Shown: piece by piece, positions 40,641-50,468 of the stretch
How the letters are laid out: every line of letters starts with the position of its first letter
Position numbering within the stretch: position 1 is the first letter of the stretch
NCBI RefSeq assembly: GCF_900100115.1
Contig: NZ_FNKL01000001.1
Span: forward strand, 248,001-312,000
Source of the DNA: Chryseobacterium soldanellicola
GTDB lineage: Bacteria; Bacteroidota; Bacteroidia; Flavobacteriales; Weeksellaceae
Direction: 5' to 3'
Length of the DNA stretch: 64,000 nt
The notes under the pieces: generated by a model
Databases searched by the model: none
Seen by the model: the letters and a program-made list of their open reading frames with translations, nothing else
What the model was told of the DNA's origin: nothing
Translations under genes and position numbers: made by a program

Positions 40641-42113
40641 TTAAAGATCTAATGCCGGCTCTAGAATTTTTTCCATTCTTTTCTTCACCATATCAACAGA
40701 TCCTGCATAATTATTAACCATTAATGAAAAAACTAAAGTTTTCCCTGAGTTAGTTTTTAGGTATCCTGCCAAGGCTTTAACTTTATTTAACGTTCCTGTC
40801 TTCGCAAAAACCTGTCCGTTTCCTGTTCCTACAAACATTCTCTTCAATGTTCCAGATTGTCCGCCAACCGGTAATGAGTTTAAATAAGTCTTATAATATT
40901 TTTCATCCATTAAAGATGTTAAAAATTTTGCCTGAGAAATCGGTGTAACATTATTACTTCTTGAAAGCCCGCTTCCATCCATATAATTTAAACCAATCAT
41001 ATCAAAACCTTCATCCTTTAAGTGACTGGTAACCACTGCTCTTCCTGATTCAGAAGTCTGATCACCCAATTTCTGGAAACCAACTGTTTTTAACAATGCT
41101 TCGGCTAAAGAATTGTCACTATGCTGGTTTGTATAGAAAATAATATCACCCAACGTAGGAGATTTATAGGAAGAAACCAACTTCCTGCTTTCCAAAGCAT
41201 TGTCTGTCATTTTAGGCATTACTTTTCCTGTAATTGACAATCCGCTTTTGATCATTGTTGCTCTTAAAGTATTTGCTAAAAAGGCAGGCGCATCGGGAAT
41301 TTTTGTTGTTAAAATTCCGTCACCTTCGTACTTTTCAGCATACACCATTTGGCTGTTGTAAGGCGAAACGTAGAAATATTTCTTTTCTGCAGAGAAAGTG
41401 CTTCCTTTTTTTACGATCAGCTTTTCGTTGGCAGGATTGATCTCACGGGTAGTACCAACCGGCAAATAGTAATTATTGTTTTCTAGCCACACAACATTTT
41501 CCGGAAGTCTTGAAATATTACCTTTGAAAAGCGCTGTCTGAATAATAATATCACCATTTACCTTTTTGATTCCCTCGCGAGAAAGTCCGCCGATGAAGTC
41601 TGAAACGATATCCCTGTAAGACCAGGCTCCAGCTTTATTTGTCCCTAAAGATGGGTCGCCGCTGCCTATTACATAAAGATTTCCGTTCAAAACACCGTTT
41701 TCATCTACACTTCCTGAATACTCCAGCTGGGTCATCCAACGATAATTTTCCCCTAACAGATTCATTGCCGTTTCGGTGGTTAATAATTTCGTTGTAGAAG
41801 CCGGAACCAAAGGAGTGTTTTCATTGTACGAGGAAATTACTTTCTTCGTTTTCGGGTCATACACTACGAATCCCCAGGTTGCATTTTTCAGCACAGGGTC
41901 GGTCATCATTGTGTTTACATTGATATCTACCAGTTCTTTGGGCGACAAAATAGCTTTTTCTACCGCCGAAGTAATCGGGGAAGGTAAGTTTAAACTACTT
42001 TTTTGATTGTCATAAGCCTGAGAATAAAGAACGGTAGAAACGGTAGATTGGGCAAGGATAAAACCAGTGGCCAACACCGTAATACCTGAAATATATTTTC
42101 TGAAATTTACCAT
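40641..42113 (-). CDS. dacB: D-alanyl-D-alanine carboxypeptidase/endopeptidase (PBP4 family)
   Basis: A 490-residue penicillin-binding protein of the S13 family, exported by an N-terminal signal (ISGITVLATGFILAQ). The active site shows S106-T-T-K109 (VPASTTKLLT), SDN in QHSDNSLAEALL and the KTG box in FAKTGTLNKVKALAGYL, with the large insert usual in class C PBPs between the first and second motifs. It trims or opens peptidoglycan cross-links in the periplasm. Confidence 0.93.
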   Translation of the reverse strand: MVNFRKYISGITVLATGFILAQSTVSTVLYSQAYDNQKSSLNLPSPITSAVEKAILSPKELVDINVNTMMTDPVLKNATWGFVVYDPKTKKVISSYNENTPLVPASTTKLLTTETAMNLLGENYRWMTQLEYSGSVDENGVLNGNLYVIGSGDPSLGTNKAGAWSYRDIVSDFIGGLSREGIKKVNGDIIIQTALFKGNISRLPENVVWLENNNYYLPVGTTREINPANEKLIVKKGSTFSAEKKYFYVSPYNSQMVYAEKYEGDGILTTKIPDAPAFLANTLRATMIKSGLSITGKVMPKMTDNALESRKLVSSYKSPTLGDIIFYTNQHSDNSLAEALLKTVGFQKLGDQTSESGRAVVTSHLKDEGFDMIGLNYMDGSGLSRSNNVTPISQAKFLTSLMDEKYYKTYLNSLPVGGQSGTLKRMFVGTGNGQVFAKTGTLNKVKALAGYLKTNSGKTLVFSLMVNNYAGSVDMVKKRMEKILEPALDL

Positions 42114-42272
42114 CTATTTTGTATTTACTTATATTTTTGATCCGTTAAAAATCAATTAGTTAAATCGATAATTAAAAGACCAAACATATAATCAACGTTC
42201 AAAAGTAGAAATTATTGCTATAAGTTGGTTACTTCCGATATAATAAAGTGCTATAAAGTTTGTTAAAAATTG

Positions 42273-44720
42273 TTAAATATCCACAAAAACGTCTTTTTTA
42301 ATGCTTTGATAGGCAGTGATTTCTTCAAATTCTTTTAGACTTATCAAAACGAGCTTCTTGAATTCCTCATACTTTTTTCCTCGTGGAAGCTTCAGCATGA
42401 TCTGAAATTGATACAAATTATTCAACCTTGCAATCTGAGATTTTTCCGGACCCAAAACACAATCTTCTGGCAAATATTTCCGTAAAACCGAACCTAAAAA
42501 CTGTGACGCACGGTTTACTTTATCTTCACGCCTGTGCTTCATTTCGATCATGATTAATTTTGTAAAAGGCGGATAATGAAATTTTTGGCGTTCCTTCAAG
42601 AAATATTCATAGATTTTTGAGACTTCATTCATTTTAATTAACTGGAAAACAGAATGTCCCGGATTAAAAGTCTGAATCACAACTTTTCCATTTCCGGAAA
42701 CCCTTCCCGCTCTTCCGGAAACCTGAGTGATAAGCTGATAAGCCCTTTCTTCCGCCCTGAAATCCTGGACATATAACATAGAATCTGCTTTTGGTATCGC
42801 AACCAATTCGATATGGTCAAAATCCAATCCTTTGGAAATCATCTGAGTCCCTACAATAATATCCGTTTCGCGGTCTTCAATTTTTTCGTATAATTTTTCG
42901 TAGGCAAATTTTTTCCGCATCGAATCCACATCCATTCTATCTACTTCATTATCAGGAAATATTTTAGAGACTTCTTCGTGAATCTGCTCTACGCCTACTC
43001 CTCTTTCATTCAGATTTTCGGAATGGCATTTCGGACAGGTTTTTGGCTTTGAAGCCCGTTGACCGCAATAATGGCATTTCATTTCATTGGCAGCTTTGTG
43101 ATAGGTCAGAACGACGTCACAATTGGAGCAATAATTGACGTAGCCACAGGTTTCACATTCCACGACATTGGCATAACCACGGCGGTTGTGGAGAATTATA
43201 GTTTGATTTTTCTCGTCTAAATTTTTCTTAATTTCTTCAATTAATTTTAATGAAAAATTTCCGGAAATTTTCTTGGAATCCTGAGCCTCTTTAAAATCAA
43301 TCAGTTCAAATTCAGGAAGTTTCACATTTCCGAACCTTTCATTCAGGAAAACATATCTCAATTTATCCTTTTGGGCTAAATAATAGCTTTCCACAGAAGG
43401 GGTTGCAGAACCTAAAATCACTTTTGCATCATAGAAATTTGCAAAGACCAATGCAGAATCTTTTGCATTAAAATAAGGTGAAACTTCTCTCGGTTTGTAA
43501 GCAGAATCGTGCTCTTCATCAACAATAATCAACCCTAAATTCTGATAAGGCAAAAATAAAGCATTCCGCGTTCCGATCAGGATTTGAATATCATTTTGCT
43601 TGATTCTTCGCCAAACTTCAACACGTTCAAAATCAGTTAATTTCTGATGATAAAAACCAAGCTGGCGGCCGTATTTTTTTTCTAATCTTTGGGTAATTTG
43701 TTTGGTTAAAGAAATTTCGGGAAGTAAAAACAGTACATTTTTCCCTTCATTAATGCATTCTTCAATTTTATCTAAATACAAATGCGTTTTCCCTGAAGAA
43801 GTTACCCCGTGAAGCAGCACATTTTTGCCTTCATTAAAAGCTTCGTCAATCTCAATTTTCGACTGCTTCTGAGGCTCGGAAAGGTCTTCTATTTCTTCTG
43901 TTTCACCGTTATAACTTTCAATCCTGTCTTTCTGAATATAATATTCTTCAATCAATTCTTTATCTAAAAGTGGCTTAAAATGCGACTGTGCAAAATGACC
44001 TTCTGCAAAAACATCCGATTTTTTTATAAAATTCTCCGGATTATCAGATTGTCTGGATAAAATAGATAAGAAAAGCTCTTTCTGCTTTGGAGCTTTATCC
44101 AGTTTTGAAAGGATTATCGTAAGATTCTCATTGCTTAAAAGCTTCTCATTAATTTTAACGTAAGCAACTTCTTTTGCTTTATATTTTTCCGTTATTTTTT
44201 CATCAATTTCAATGTATTGAAGATCAATCAGTGAATTGATGGTTTTGATAATATCTTTTTTAGGAATAAATGCTTCAATATCCGTCAAATTGATTAATTG
44301 GCGTACTTCCAGAGCCTGAACCATGTACATTTCATTGACATCCAGGATCTCAAAATCAATAACCGCGTTTGGCTTTAATTTTAAATAGGTTTCACTTTCC
44401 AGCTTTAAAGAAGACGGAAAAGCAAAACGGTAAATTTCGCCCAAATTACACAGATAATATTCTGAAAGCCAGTTCCAAAAATGAATCTGCTCACTCGGAA
44501 GGATCGGCTGATCGTCCAAAATACTAATTACTTCTTTTACAACGAAATTTTCAGGCGTCTGATTATGGATTTCAAAAACAATTCCGGTATAAATTTTCTT
44601 CCCGCCAAAAGGTACCAAAACGCGCATTCCTGCTTGAATAACAGACACAATCTCATCAGGAATTCTGTACGTGAAAGTTCCTCGTAAATTTAACGGTAAA
44701 ACAATTTGAGCGTATGGCAA
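42273..44720 (-). CDS. priA: Primosomal protein N' (replication restart helicase)
   Basis: PriA reloads the replicative helicase at stalled forks. The 815-residue protein has the 3'-end binding N-terminal domain (VLPLNLRGTFTYRIPDEI, MRVLVPFGGKKIYTGIVFE). It then shows Walker A GVTSSGKTHLYLDKI, the DEEH box (IIVDEEHDSAYKPREVSPYF) and the zinc-binding insertion with CxxC pairs (CETCGYVNYCSNCDVVL, CHYCG, CPKC). The helicase C domain has GTQMISKGLDFDHIELVAI and ITQVSGRAGR. Length fits Bacteroidota PriA. Confidence 0.95.
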   Translation of the reverse strand: MPYAQIVLPLNLRGTFTYRIPDEIVSVIQAGMRVLVPFGGKKIYTGIVFEIHNQTPENFVVKEVISILDDQPILPSEQIHFWNWLSEYYLCNLGEIYRFAFPSSLKLESETYLKLKPNAVIDFEILDVNEMYMVQALEVRQLINLTDIEAFIPKKDIIKTINSLIDLQYIEIDEKITEKYKAKEVAYVKINEKLLSNENLTIILSKLDKAPKQKELFLSILSRQSDNPENFIKKSDVFAEGHFAQSHFKPLLDKELIEEYYIQKDRIESYNGETEEIEDLSEPQKQSKIEIDEAFNEGKNVLLHGVTSSGKTHLYLDKIEECINEGKNVLFLLPEISLTKQITQRLEKKYGRQLGFYHQKLTDFERVEVWRRIKQNDIQILIGTRNALFLPYQNLGLIIVDEEHDSAYKPREVSPYFNAKDSALVFANFYDAKVILGSATPSVESYYLAQKDKLRYVFLNERFGNVKLPEFELIDFKEAQDSKKISGNFSLKLIEEIKKNLDEKNQTIILHNRRGYANVVECETCGYVNYCSNCDVVLTYHKAANEMKCHYCGQRASKPKTCPKCHSENLNERGVGVEQIHEEVSKIFPDNEVDRMDVDSMRKKFAYEKLYEKIEDRETDIIVGTQMISKGLDFDHIELVAIPKADSMLYVQDFRAEERAYQLITQVSGRAGRVSGNGKVVIQTFNPGHSVFQLIKMNEVSKIYEYFLKERQKFHYPPFTKLIMIEMKHRREDKVNRASQFLGSVLRKYLPEDCVLGPEKSQIARLNNLYQFQIMLKLPRGKKYEEFKKLVLISLKEFEEITAYQSIKKDVFVDI

Positions 44721-44823
44721 GGGAAATATTTAAAGTGTAAAATTAGATCTTTCTTTAGAGAATTGCAATATTTTGTTTAGTCCATTGCGAGGAATGACAA
44801 AAGCTGAAAATAATGACTTCAGT

Positions 44824-44962
44824 CCTAGCCCGGATTGCAACGACATCCTTTTTGGTTGCGGGCGGAGCGAAGCGGAGCCCGTAACCAAAAAGATATAGTA
44901 GAAAGCCGGAAAAAGCTTCAAATAAAAAATAAAATAGCTTTTCGATGTAATCAAATTGCTCC
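44824..44962 (+). repeat. Dispersed hairpin element, copy B
   Basis: The element begins CCTAGCCCGGATTGCAACG. Its arms CTTTTTGGTTGCGGGC (44848-44863) and GCCCGTAACCAAAAAG (44877-44892) pair throughout with one G-U, around a 13-base loop. Then come AGAAAGCCGGAAAAAGCTTC and the tail CGATGTAATCAAATTGCTCC. The rest of the 304-base gap between priA and the AEC gene holds nothing else I can identify. Confidence 0.75.
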
Positions 44963-45024
44963 TGAAAATAATTCGTGATAAATTGGTAATAATAGATTTC
45001 TGATTTTGAATGACAAATCTATAT

Positions 45025-45933
45025 TCAGAAAAAGAATTCAATAATTTTATACCAGACCGCCGAAGTAAAAAGTCCAATAATGATGCTGAATCCGATGGTT
45101 AAATTTGTAAGTTTCGTATTCAATCTGAATTGTTCTGCAATGATGCTCGAAGTAAGAACGGCCGGCATTGCAGATTCAAAAATGGTGATTTTTGCAATGT
45201 TTCCCTTTATTCCAAGCAATAAAGCCAGCCCTAATGTGATAGCAGGCGCTACAATTAATTTATACAACATTGAAACCGACATTTGAGGGATCAATTTTTT
45301 CCAGCCATTGAATTTTAACTGTAATCCGACTGAAAATAAAGCTAATGGACTGACTGTCGCTGCCAGTTTATCAAAAAATGGTTCTGCTGAAGTGAAATCC
45401 ATGAACTGAGATAAAATCAATGCCGCAATACAACCAATAAGCGGCGGAAAAGTGATTAATCTTTTTAAAATAAATCCTGCACTTATTGTTCCTGATTTGC
45501 TTCCTCCTTTTAAAGCGGCAATAATTCCTAATGTTGAAAGCGAAAAAAACATAGTCTGATCACAAATGATGGCAATACTTAAAAAACTTTCGCCATAAAA
45601 TGCAGCAACCAGCGGAAAACCGACAAATGAAGTATTACTATAACCGCTCACCAGCTCCAGCGTACTTCTCGACCGTCTTGAATATCCCTTGCTTCTGCTG
45701 TAAAACATCATGAAGAAAAAACAGAAAACGGACGTCAAAAAAGTAGCGATAATCGGGAAAAACATTTCTGTCGTCCAATGAACTTTCGGTAAATATTTAA
45801 ATGAAACCGCAGGAAGCGCCAAGTAAAGAATCCATGTATTGATGCCTTTGTGAGCTTCGGGATGGATCGATTTTGTCGCTCTCAGAATCATTCCGGCCAA
45901 AATACAGACTGCTATCAGAACAAAATTTACCAT
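45025..45933 (-). CDS. AEC (auxin efflux carrier) family transporter
   Basis: A 302-residue inner-membrane protein with about ten hydrophobic segments. It begins VNFVLIAVCILAGMILRATK and has the AEC features LELVSGYSNTSFVGFPLVAA and MPAVLTSSIIAEQF in the second half. Family members move malate, malonate or related carboxylates; the substrate here is not known. It stands alone. Confidence 0.88.
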   Translation of the reverse strand: MVNFVLIAVCILAGMILRATKSIHPEAHKGINTWILYLALPAVSFKYLPKVHWTTEMFFPIIATFLTSVFCFFFMMFYSRSKGYSRRSRSTLELVSGYSNTSFVGFPLVAAFYGESFLSIAIICDQTMFFSLSTLGIIAALKGGSKSGTISAGFILKRLITFPPLIGCIAALILSQFMDFTSAEPFFDKLAATVSPLALFSVGLQLKFNGWKKLIPQMSVSMLYKLIVAPAITLGLALLLGIKGNIAKITIFESAMPAVLTSSIIAEQFRLNTKLTNLTIGFSIIIGLFTSAVWYKIIEFFF

Positions 45934-46045
45934 ATGCGAGAAATAAGAGTCAAATTTACGCCGATTTTCCAGTTGAGAATAAAAACTGATATTTTTTACA
46001 TAGTTTTTACTGCTTCAAATAAGGAAAATTAAAATGTTAAACATA

Positions 46046-48526
46046 TTAATTCATTGTATCCCAAAGACTCATCACCTCAACTTTTTCCAAAGGTTTTGAA
46101 AGTCTAATTCTTTTTGATGTTTTTGGAAGCAGATCAAAGAAATTGTCACTGAAATGAGTATCCCCCATTAAATAAACATCTTTTGCTAAAACGTCTGTGG
46201 AAATTTCAATTTCTGTCGGAGAAATTTTCTTGATTTTGATATTAGGCTTTGGAAGCTTTAAATCTTTCGGTTGTACAAAAAAATGATTGTTTTGAGCGAT
46301 AATTTTGTTATTTGCCTCTTTTAAAGTTAATCGTAAAAAGACTTCATCTTTATTTGAATTAGAAAGTAAATTTTTAATTTCAATTGGTTCAAATTTTACA
46401 ATTTCTTCTAAATTTTTTCCGCTTGAAACCATTTTTTTATTTAAAATTTCACCATTAAATTTTATAATCTGAATTTCCAAATTAACATTTTTAAAATCTT
46501 TCAACTCATCATTAATGGCGTAAAAATTCAGAATTCCATCTTTTTCTTCTGTCAAAATCACTTGATTTTCAAAACTTCTTTTAATCTGATAATGCAGCGC
46601 TTTCCAGTTTCCCAAATAATCAATCGAAGACCATGAAACCACTGGCCAGCAATCATTTAACTGCCAATATAAAGTTCCCATATTGTAAGGTTTTGCTCGG
46701 CGGTGGGCTTCAATCGCAATCTGCATTCCGCGGGCTTGCAACAATTGAGAGACATAATTATATTTCACAAAATCTGTCGGAACATTATAATCACGTTTTA
46801 TATAAGAATTGATGATTTCCCAGCCTCTTCCGTGTTTTTCGTGAGCTTTTATGGTTCCGTTTTCTAAGTTTAAGTCCGGATTTCCTGAAAACATTGATTT
46901 CGTAGTTTCCAATGTTGGCATTCCCTGAAAACCGTATTCAGAAGCAAATCTCGGGATTTTTTCATTAAAAATTTCAAACGGCTGCTCTCCCCACCAAACG
47001 CCCCAATAATGGGAATCTCCTTCTGTCAGGCTTTCTTTGTGTCCCCAACCAATTGATGGCGAACTTGGCCAGTACATATTTTTATCAGCCGTCAGATTTT
47101 CTTTTAACGTATTGGGAATCAATTCATGGAAAACTTTTTTATAATCTTTCCAAACCTGCAGAGAATCTTCTTTTGAATATTTGAGCTGCTTTTGATAACC
47201 CCAGTTGACAATCGCTTCATCCACTTCATTATTTCCGCACCACAAAGCAATTGACGCATGATTTTGAAGTCGGTTGACCTGATCTTTTACCTCTTCTTTT
47301 ACATTGTTTAAAAATGCTTCATCGGATGGATAAAAACTACCCGCAAACATAAAATCTTGCCAAACCAAAATTCCGTTTTCGTCACAGGCTTTGTAAAATT
47401 CATCGTCTTCGTAAATTCCGCCGCCCCAGACACGAATCATATTTATATTCGCTTCTTTGGAATCTTTAATCAATTTTTGATATTTTTCTTTCGTAATTCT
47501 TGGTGAAAAACTGTCAGATGGAATCCAGTTTGTACCTTTTGCATACATTGGATTTCCATTGACTTTAAAATAAAAAGATTTTCCTTTTGCATCTTTTTCC
47601 TGAATTAATTCAATTGTTCTTAAACCAATTCTTTCAATTTTATCATCTATAATTTTTGAATCTTTTTGCAAAGAAATTTTTATATCATACAAATTCGGAT
47701 CGCCCCAACCATTTGGCTGCCAAAGCTTTGGATTATTAATTGTAAAAGGAATCTCAATTGTGTTTTCCCCTTTTTTTAATTGGAAGCTTTTTGATTGATT
47801 GTTAATGGAAACAGCATATTTGCCTTCTTTTTCAGCAATGATCTCGGTATGAATACTTAATTCCGCTTTTTGTTTCGTTAAGCTTTTTTGTTCAATTTTT
47901 ATATTTTCAAGTTTGGCATTATTCCAGAAACTCAGTTTTAAATCTTTCCATATTCCGGCTGTAACCAGTCTCGGTCCCCAATCCCATCCGAATTGATATT
48001 GCGCTTTTCTCACAAAACTTCTTGGAGATTCAGGCATTGTAAAAGGAACTTTTTTTGCCAGTTCTTTTCCGACATTTACGGCAGATTTAAATTTAACCTG
48101 TAAAATATTTTCACCAGGTTTCAAATTTTGCTTAACCGGAATTTCCCATTTTCTGAACATATTATCTGTTTTTCTCAACAGTTTTCCGTTCAGATAAATT
48201 TCTGAAAACGTATCCAATCCATTAAAAATCAAATCAATATTTTGATTTTCTAATTCTTTTGGTGAAATTGTAAATGAAGTTTGATAATCCCAGTCTTCAT
48301 TTTCTATCCATTGCACTTTCTTTTCATTCTCATCTTTGTAAGGATCGGGAATAATTTTATGGTCCATCAAATCCAAATGAACCGTTCCCGGGACCGAGGC
48401 GGTCATCCAAGAATTTTCTTTTGCATTTTTGAACTGCCATTTTTCAGAAGATAAATTTCGTTCTGAAAACTGCGCAAATAGTATATTCTGAATGAAAAGG
48501 AAAGCAAAAAGGATAGTTTTGTTCAT
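46046..48526 (-). CDS. Beta-mannosidase (glycoside hydrolase family 2)
   Basis: An 826-residue exported enzyme (signal peptide ending FIQNILFAQ) with the GH2 order: sugar-binding domain (PGTVHLDLMDHKIIPDPYKD), immunoglobulin-like domain, and TIM barrel. The acid/base Glu434 is in LWCGNNEVDEAI and the nucleophile Glu530 in RFASEYGFQGMP. The WDWGPRLVTAGIWK segment is diagnostic of beta-mannosidases. It removes beta-linked mannose, such as the Man-beta1,4-GlcNAc of N-glycan cores. The nearby glycosylasparaginase and hexosaminidase support that use. Confidence 0.92.
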   Translation of the reverse strand: MNKTILFAFLFIQNILFAQFSERNLSSEKWQFKNAKENSWMTASVPGTVHLDLMDHKIIPDPYKDENEKKVQWIENEDWDYQTSFTISPKELENQNIDLIFNGLDTFSEIYLNGKLLRKTDNMFRKWEIPVKQNLKPGENILQVKFKSAVNVGKELAKKVPFTMPESPRSFVRKAQYQFGWDWGPRLVTAGIWKDLKLSFWNNAKLENIKIEQKSLTKQKAELSIHTEIIAEKEGKYAVSINNQSKSFQLKKGENTIEIPFTINNPKLWQPNGWGDPNLYDIKISLQKDSKIIDDKIERIGLRTIELIQEKDAKGKSFYFKVNGNPMYAKGTNWIPSDSFSPRITKEKYQKLIKDSKEANINMIRVWGGGIYEDDEFYKACDENGILVWQDFMFAGSFYPSDEAFLNNVKEEVKDQVNRLQNHASIALWCGNNEVDEAIVNWGYQKQLKYSKEDSLQVWKDYKKVFHELIPNTLKENLTADKNMYWPSSPSIGWGHKESLTEGDSHYWGVWWGEQPFEIFNEKIPRFASEYGFQGMPTLETTKSMFSGNPDLNLENGTIKAHEKHGRGWEIINSYIKRDYNVPTDFVKYNYVSQLLQARGMQIAIEAHRRAKPYNMGTLYWQLNDCWPVVSWSSIDYLGNWKALHYQIKRSFENQVILTEEKDGILNFYAINDELKDFKNVNLEIQIIKFNGEILNKKMVSSGKNLEEIVKFEPIEIKNLLSNSNKDEVFLRLTLKEANNKIIAQNNHFFVQPKDLKLPKPNIKIKKISPTEIEISTDVLAKDVYLMGDTHFSDNFFDLLPKTSKRIRLSKPLEKVEVMSLWDTMN

Positions 48527-48555
48527 TAATTATTGTATTTAAATAGCGTTACGTT

Positions 48556-48674
48556 TGTCATTCTGACGAAGGAAGAATCTCTACACATATAAATAAACCA
48601 CTAAGTTTTAAGTTAAGCTTTTAAGAATATTAAGTTGAGATTCTTCACTCCACTTTGTTGCGTTCTGAATGACA
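48556..48674. repeat. Inverted-repeat cassette without a gene
   Basis: Facing copies of the repeat seen at 7532-7879 (48556-48582, starting TGTCATTCTGACGAAG, and 48637-48674, ending TTCTGAATGACA) enclose only about 54 bases. It is an empty counterpart of the cassette that holds the GIY-YIG remnant. Confidence 0.75.
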
Positions 48675-48698
48675 AACAAACCGTTTTTTTAAGAAAAA

Positions 48699-49361
48699 TT
48701 ATTTACTCTTCAAAGCAACAACCTCATCTGCATTCGCAAAAGAACCACCATCCGTAATCGCAGAAGAATGGAAATATCCAGCTTTTGTAACCTCTCTAAT
48801 TTCTTTAATATTTTTTGAACGAAGCCCGCCGCCAACAAGAATTTCGATTCTTCCGTTGGATAATTCCACTAGTTTTTTAAGGTTTTCTTTACCTTCAGAA
48901 ACGTTTGACTTTTGACCTGAAGTAAGAATGGTTTTAAAGCCACATTCAATTACTTTTTCTAAAGAATTTTCCAAATCTTTCGCTCTGTCAAAAGCTCGAT
49001 GAAAAGTACACGGAAGAGGATTTGCCAATTCAACTAATTCTTTATTTTGCCCCATATTTACCTCATCATTTTCATCTAAAATTCCGAAAACAAAACCGTC
49101 AACATTTAATGATCTTAACTGAATTAAATCCAATTTCATCTGCTCAAATTCAGCATCAGAATACGTAAAATCTCCACCACGAGGACGAATCATAATGAAA
49201 ATCGGGATGTTTATTTTCTCTCTAAGTTGTTTTGCGATTTCAAAGCTTGGCGTTGTTCCGCCTTCGCTTAATCCGTCGCATAATTCTATTCTGTCTGCTC
49301 CGCTTTCAAAAGCAATGATTGCTGATTCGGGGTTGAAGCAGGCTATTTCTATTTTTGACAT
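48699..49361 (-). CDS. cutC: CutC-family protein
   Basis: A 220-residue (beta/alpha)8-barrel protein with the CutC motifs ACFNPESAIIAFESGADRIE, LCDGLSEGGTTPS, IMIRPRGGDFTYSD, CTFHRAFDRAKDLENSLEKV and ILTSGQKSNVSEG. CutC was first linked to copper tolerance, but its biochemical role is unsettled. Its place between glycan-degrading genes on one strand suggests co-expression more than a copper role here; that is inference. Confidence 0.92.
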   Translation of the reverse strand: MSKIEIACFNPESAIIAFESGADRIELCDGLSEGGTTPSFEIAKQLREKINIPIFIMIRPRGGDFTYSDAEFEQMKLDLIQLRSLNVDGFVFGILDENDEVNMGQNKELVELANPLPCTFHRAFDRAKDLENSLEKVIECGFKTILTSGQKSNVSEGKENLKKLVELSNGRIEILVGGGLRSKNIKEIREVTKAGYFHSSAITDGGSFANADEVVALKSK

Positions 49362-49363
49362 TT

Positions 49364-49391
49364 GGGTTTAGGGTTTAGGGTTTAGGGTTTA
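49364..49391. repeat. Four tandem GGGTTTA heptamers
   Basis: Four exact copies of GGGTTTA lie directly upstream of the cutC start codon, in its leader region. Such a short tandem repeat is prone to length change by slippage. Confidence 0.9.
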
Positions 49392-49419
49392 GCAAAATTA
49401 ATTTCTAATTTCTAACTAA

Positions 49420-50412
49420 TTATTTTAAAGCAAATTCCGGTTTTTCCAAGCGGTTTCCTTTTTGGTCATAAACGGCATAATTAAATCCGTCCTGAATACA
49501 ATACGAACCATACTCACCCTTTTTATTCAGAGCAATAAAACCAACCTGAATATCTTTTAAATTCTTATTTCTTCTCTTAGTAATCTGTACAATTCTTTCA
49601 ACTGCTTCTTTACAAGCCTGTTGCGGACTTTTACCTTGTCGCATCAATTCAACCACAAGATGAGTTCCTACCATTCTGATCACTTCTTCACCATGACCTG
49701 TTGCCGTTGCTGCACCTATCTCATTATCAACAAATAAACCTGCTCCGATAATTGGAGAATCGCCTACTCTGCCGTGCATTTTAAAAGCCATTCCGCTGGT
49801 TGTACAAGCTCCGGAAAGATTTCCTTGCGCATCCAAAGCGATCATTCCGATTGTATCGTGATTTTCAATGTTGACGATAGGTTGGTATTTGCTGTCTTTT
49901 AACCATTCTTTCCACTCTTTTTCAGATTCGGCAGTCAGAATACTTTCTTTCTTAAAACCTTGAGAAACTGCAAATTGCAAAGCTCCATCGCCCACTAACA
50001 TTACGTGTGGTGTTTTTTCCATCACGGCTCTTGCCACAGAAATCGGATTTTTAATGTTTTCAAGACAGGCAACCGAGCCGATATTATAATTTTCATCCAT
50101 AATACAGGCATCCAACGTCACTCTTCCGTCTCTGTCGGGGCGTCCGCCATATCCAACGCTTCTTTCTGTCGGATCATTTTCAACCAAACGAACACCTTTC
50201 TCCACGGCATCCAATGCTCTTCCGTTTTTTCCTAAAATCGTCCAGGCTTCTTCATTTGCCTTTAACCCGAAATTCCATGTGGAAATGACGATCGGTTTGT
50301 TGACAATTTTATTATTTTCAGGTAAGTCTTTAGCAATTAAATCCAACGGATTCAACAATAATGCTGAAGATGCCAATGCGGTGTTTTTTAGAAATTTTCT
50401 GCGTGAGTTCAT
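49420..50412 (-). CDS. N4-(beta-N-acetylglucosaminyl)-L-asparaginase (glycosylasparaginase)
   Basis: This 330-residue Ntn-hydrolase cleaves the bond between GlcNAc and Asn of glycoproteins. It is very like the enzyme of Elizabethkingia meningoseptica (STWNFGLKANEEAW, ERSVGYGGRPDRDGRVTLDA, HGRVGDSPIIGAGLFVDNEI, TATGHGEEVIR). The precursor is cut before Thr187 in NHDTIGM, exposing the catalytic Thr. A twin-arginine signal (NSRRKFLKNTALASSALLL) indicates export in folded form. The neighbouring hexosaminidase and beta-mannosidase act on the same glycan core. Confidence 0.94.
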   Translation of the reverse strand: MNSRRKFLKNTALASSALLLNPLDLIAKDLPENNKIVNKPIVISTWNFGLKANEEAWTILGKNGRALDAVEKGVRLVENDPTERSVGYGGRPDRDGRVTLDACIMDENYNIGSVACLENIKNPISVARAVMEKTPHVMLVGDGALQFAVSQGFKKESILTAESEKEWKEWLKDSKYQPIVNIENHDTIGMIALDAQGNLSGACTTSGMAFKMHGRVGDSPIIGAGLFVDNEIGAATATGHGEEVIRMVGTHLVVELMRQGKSPQQACKEAVERIVQITKRRNKNLKDIQVGFIALNKKGEYGSYCIQDGFNYAVYDQKGNRLEKPEFALK

Positions 50413-50468
50413 TGTTTTTTAATAGGTATTAGTATTTAGGAACTAGGGCTTAGAAAAACTGTAAAAGT

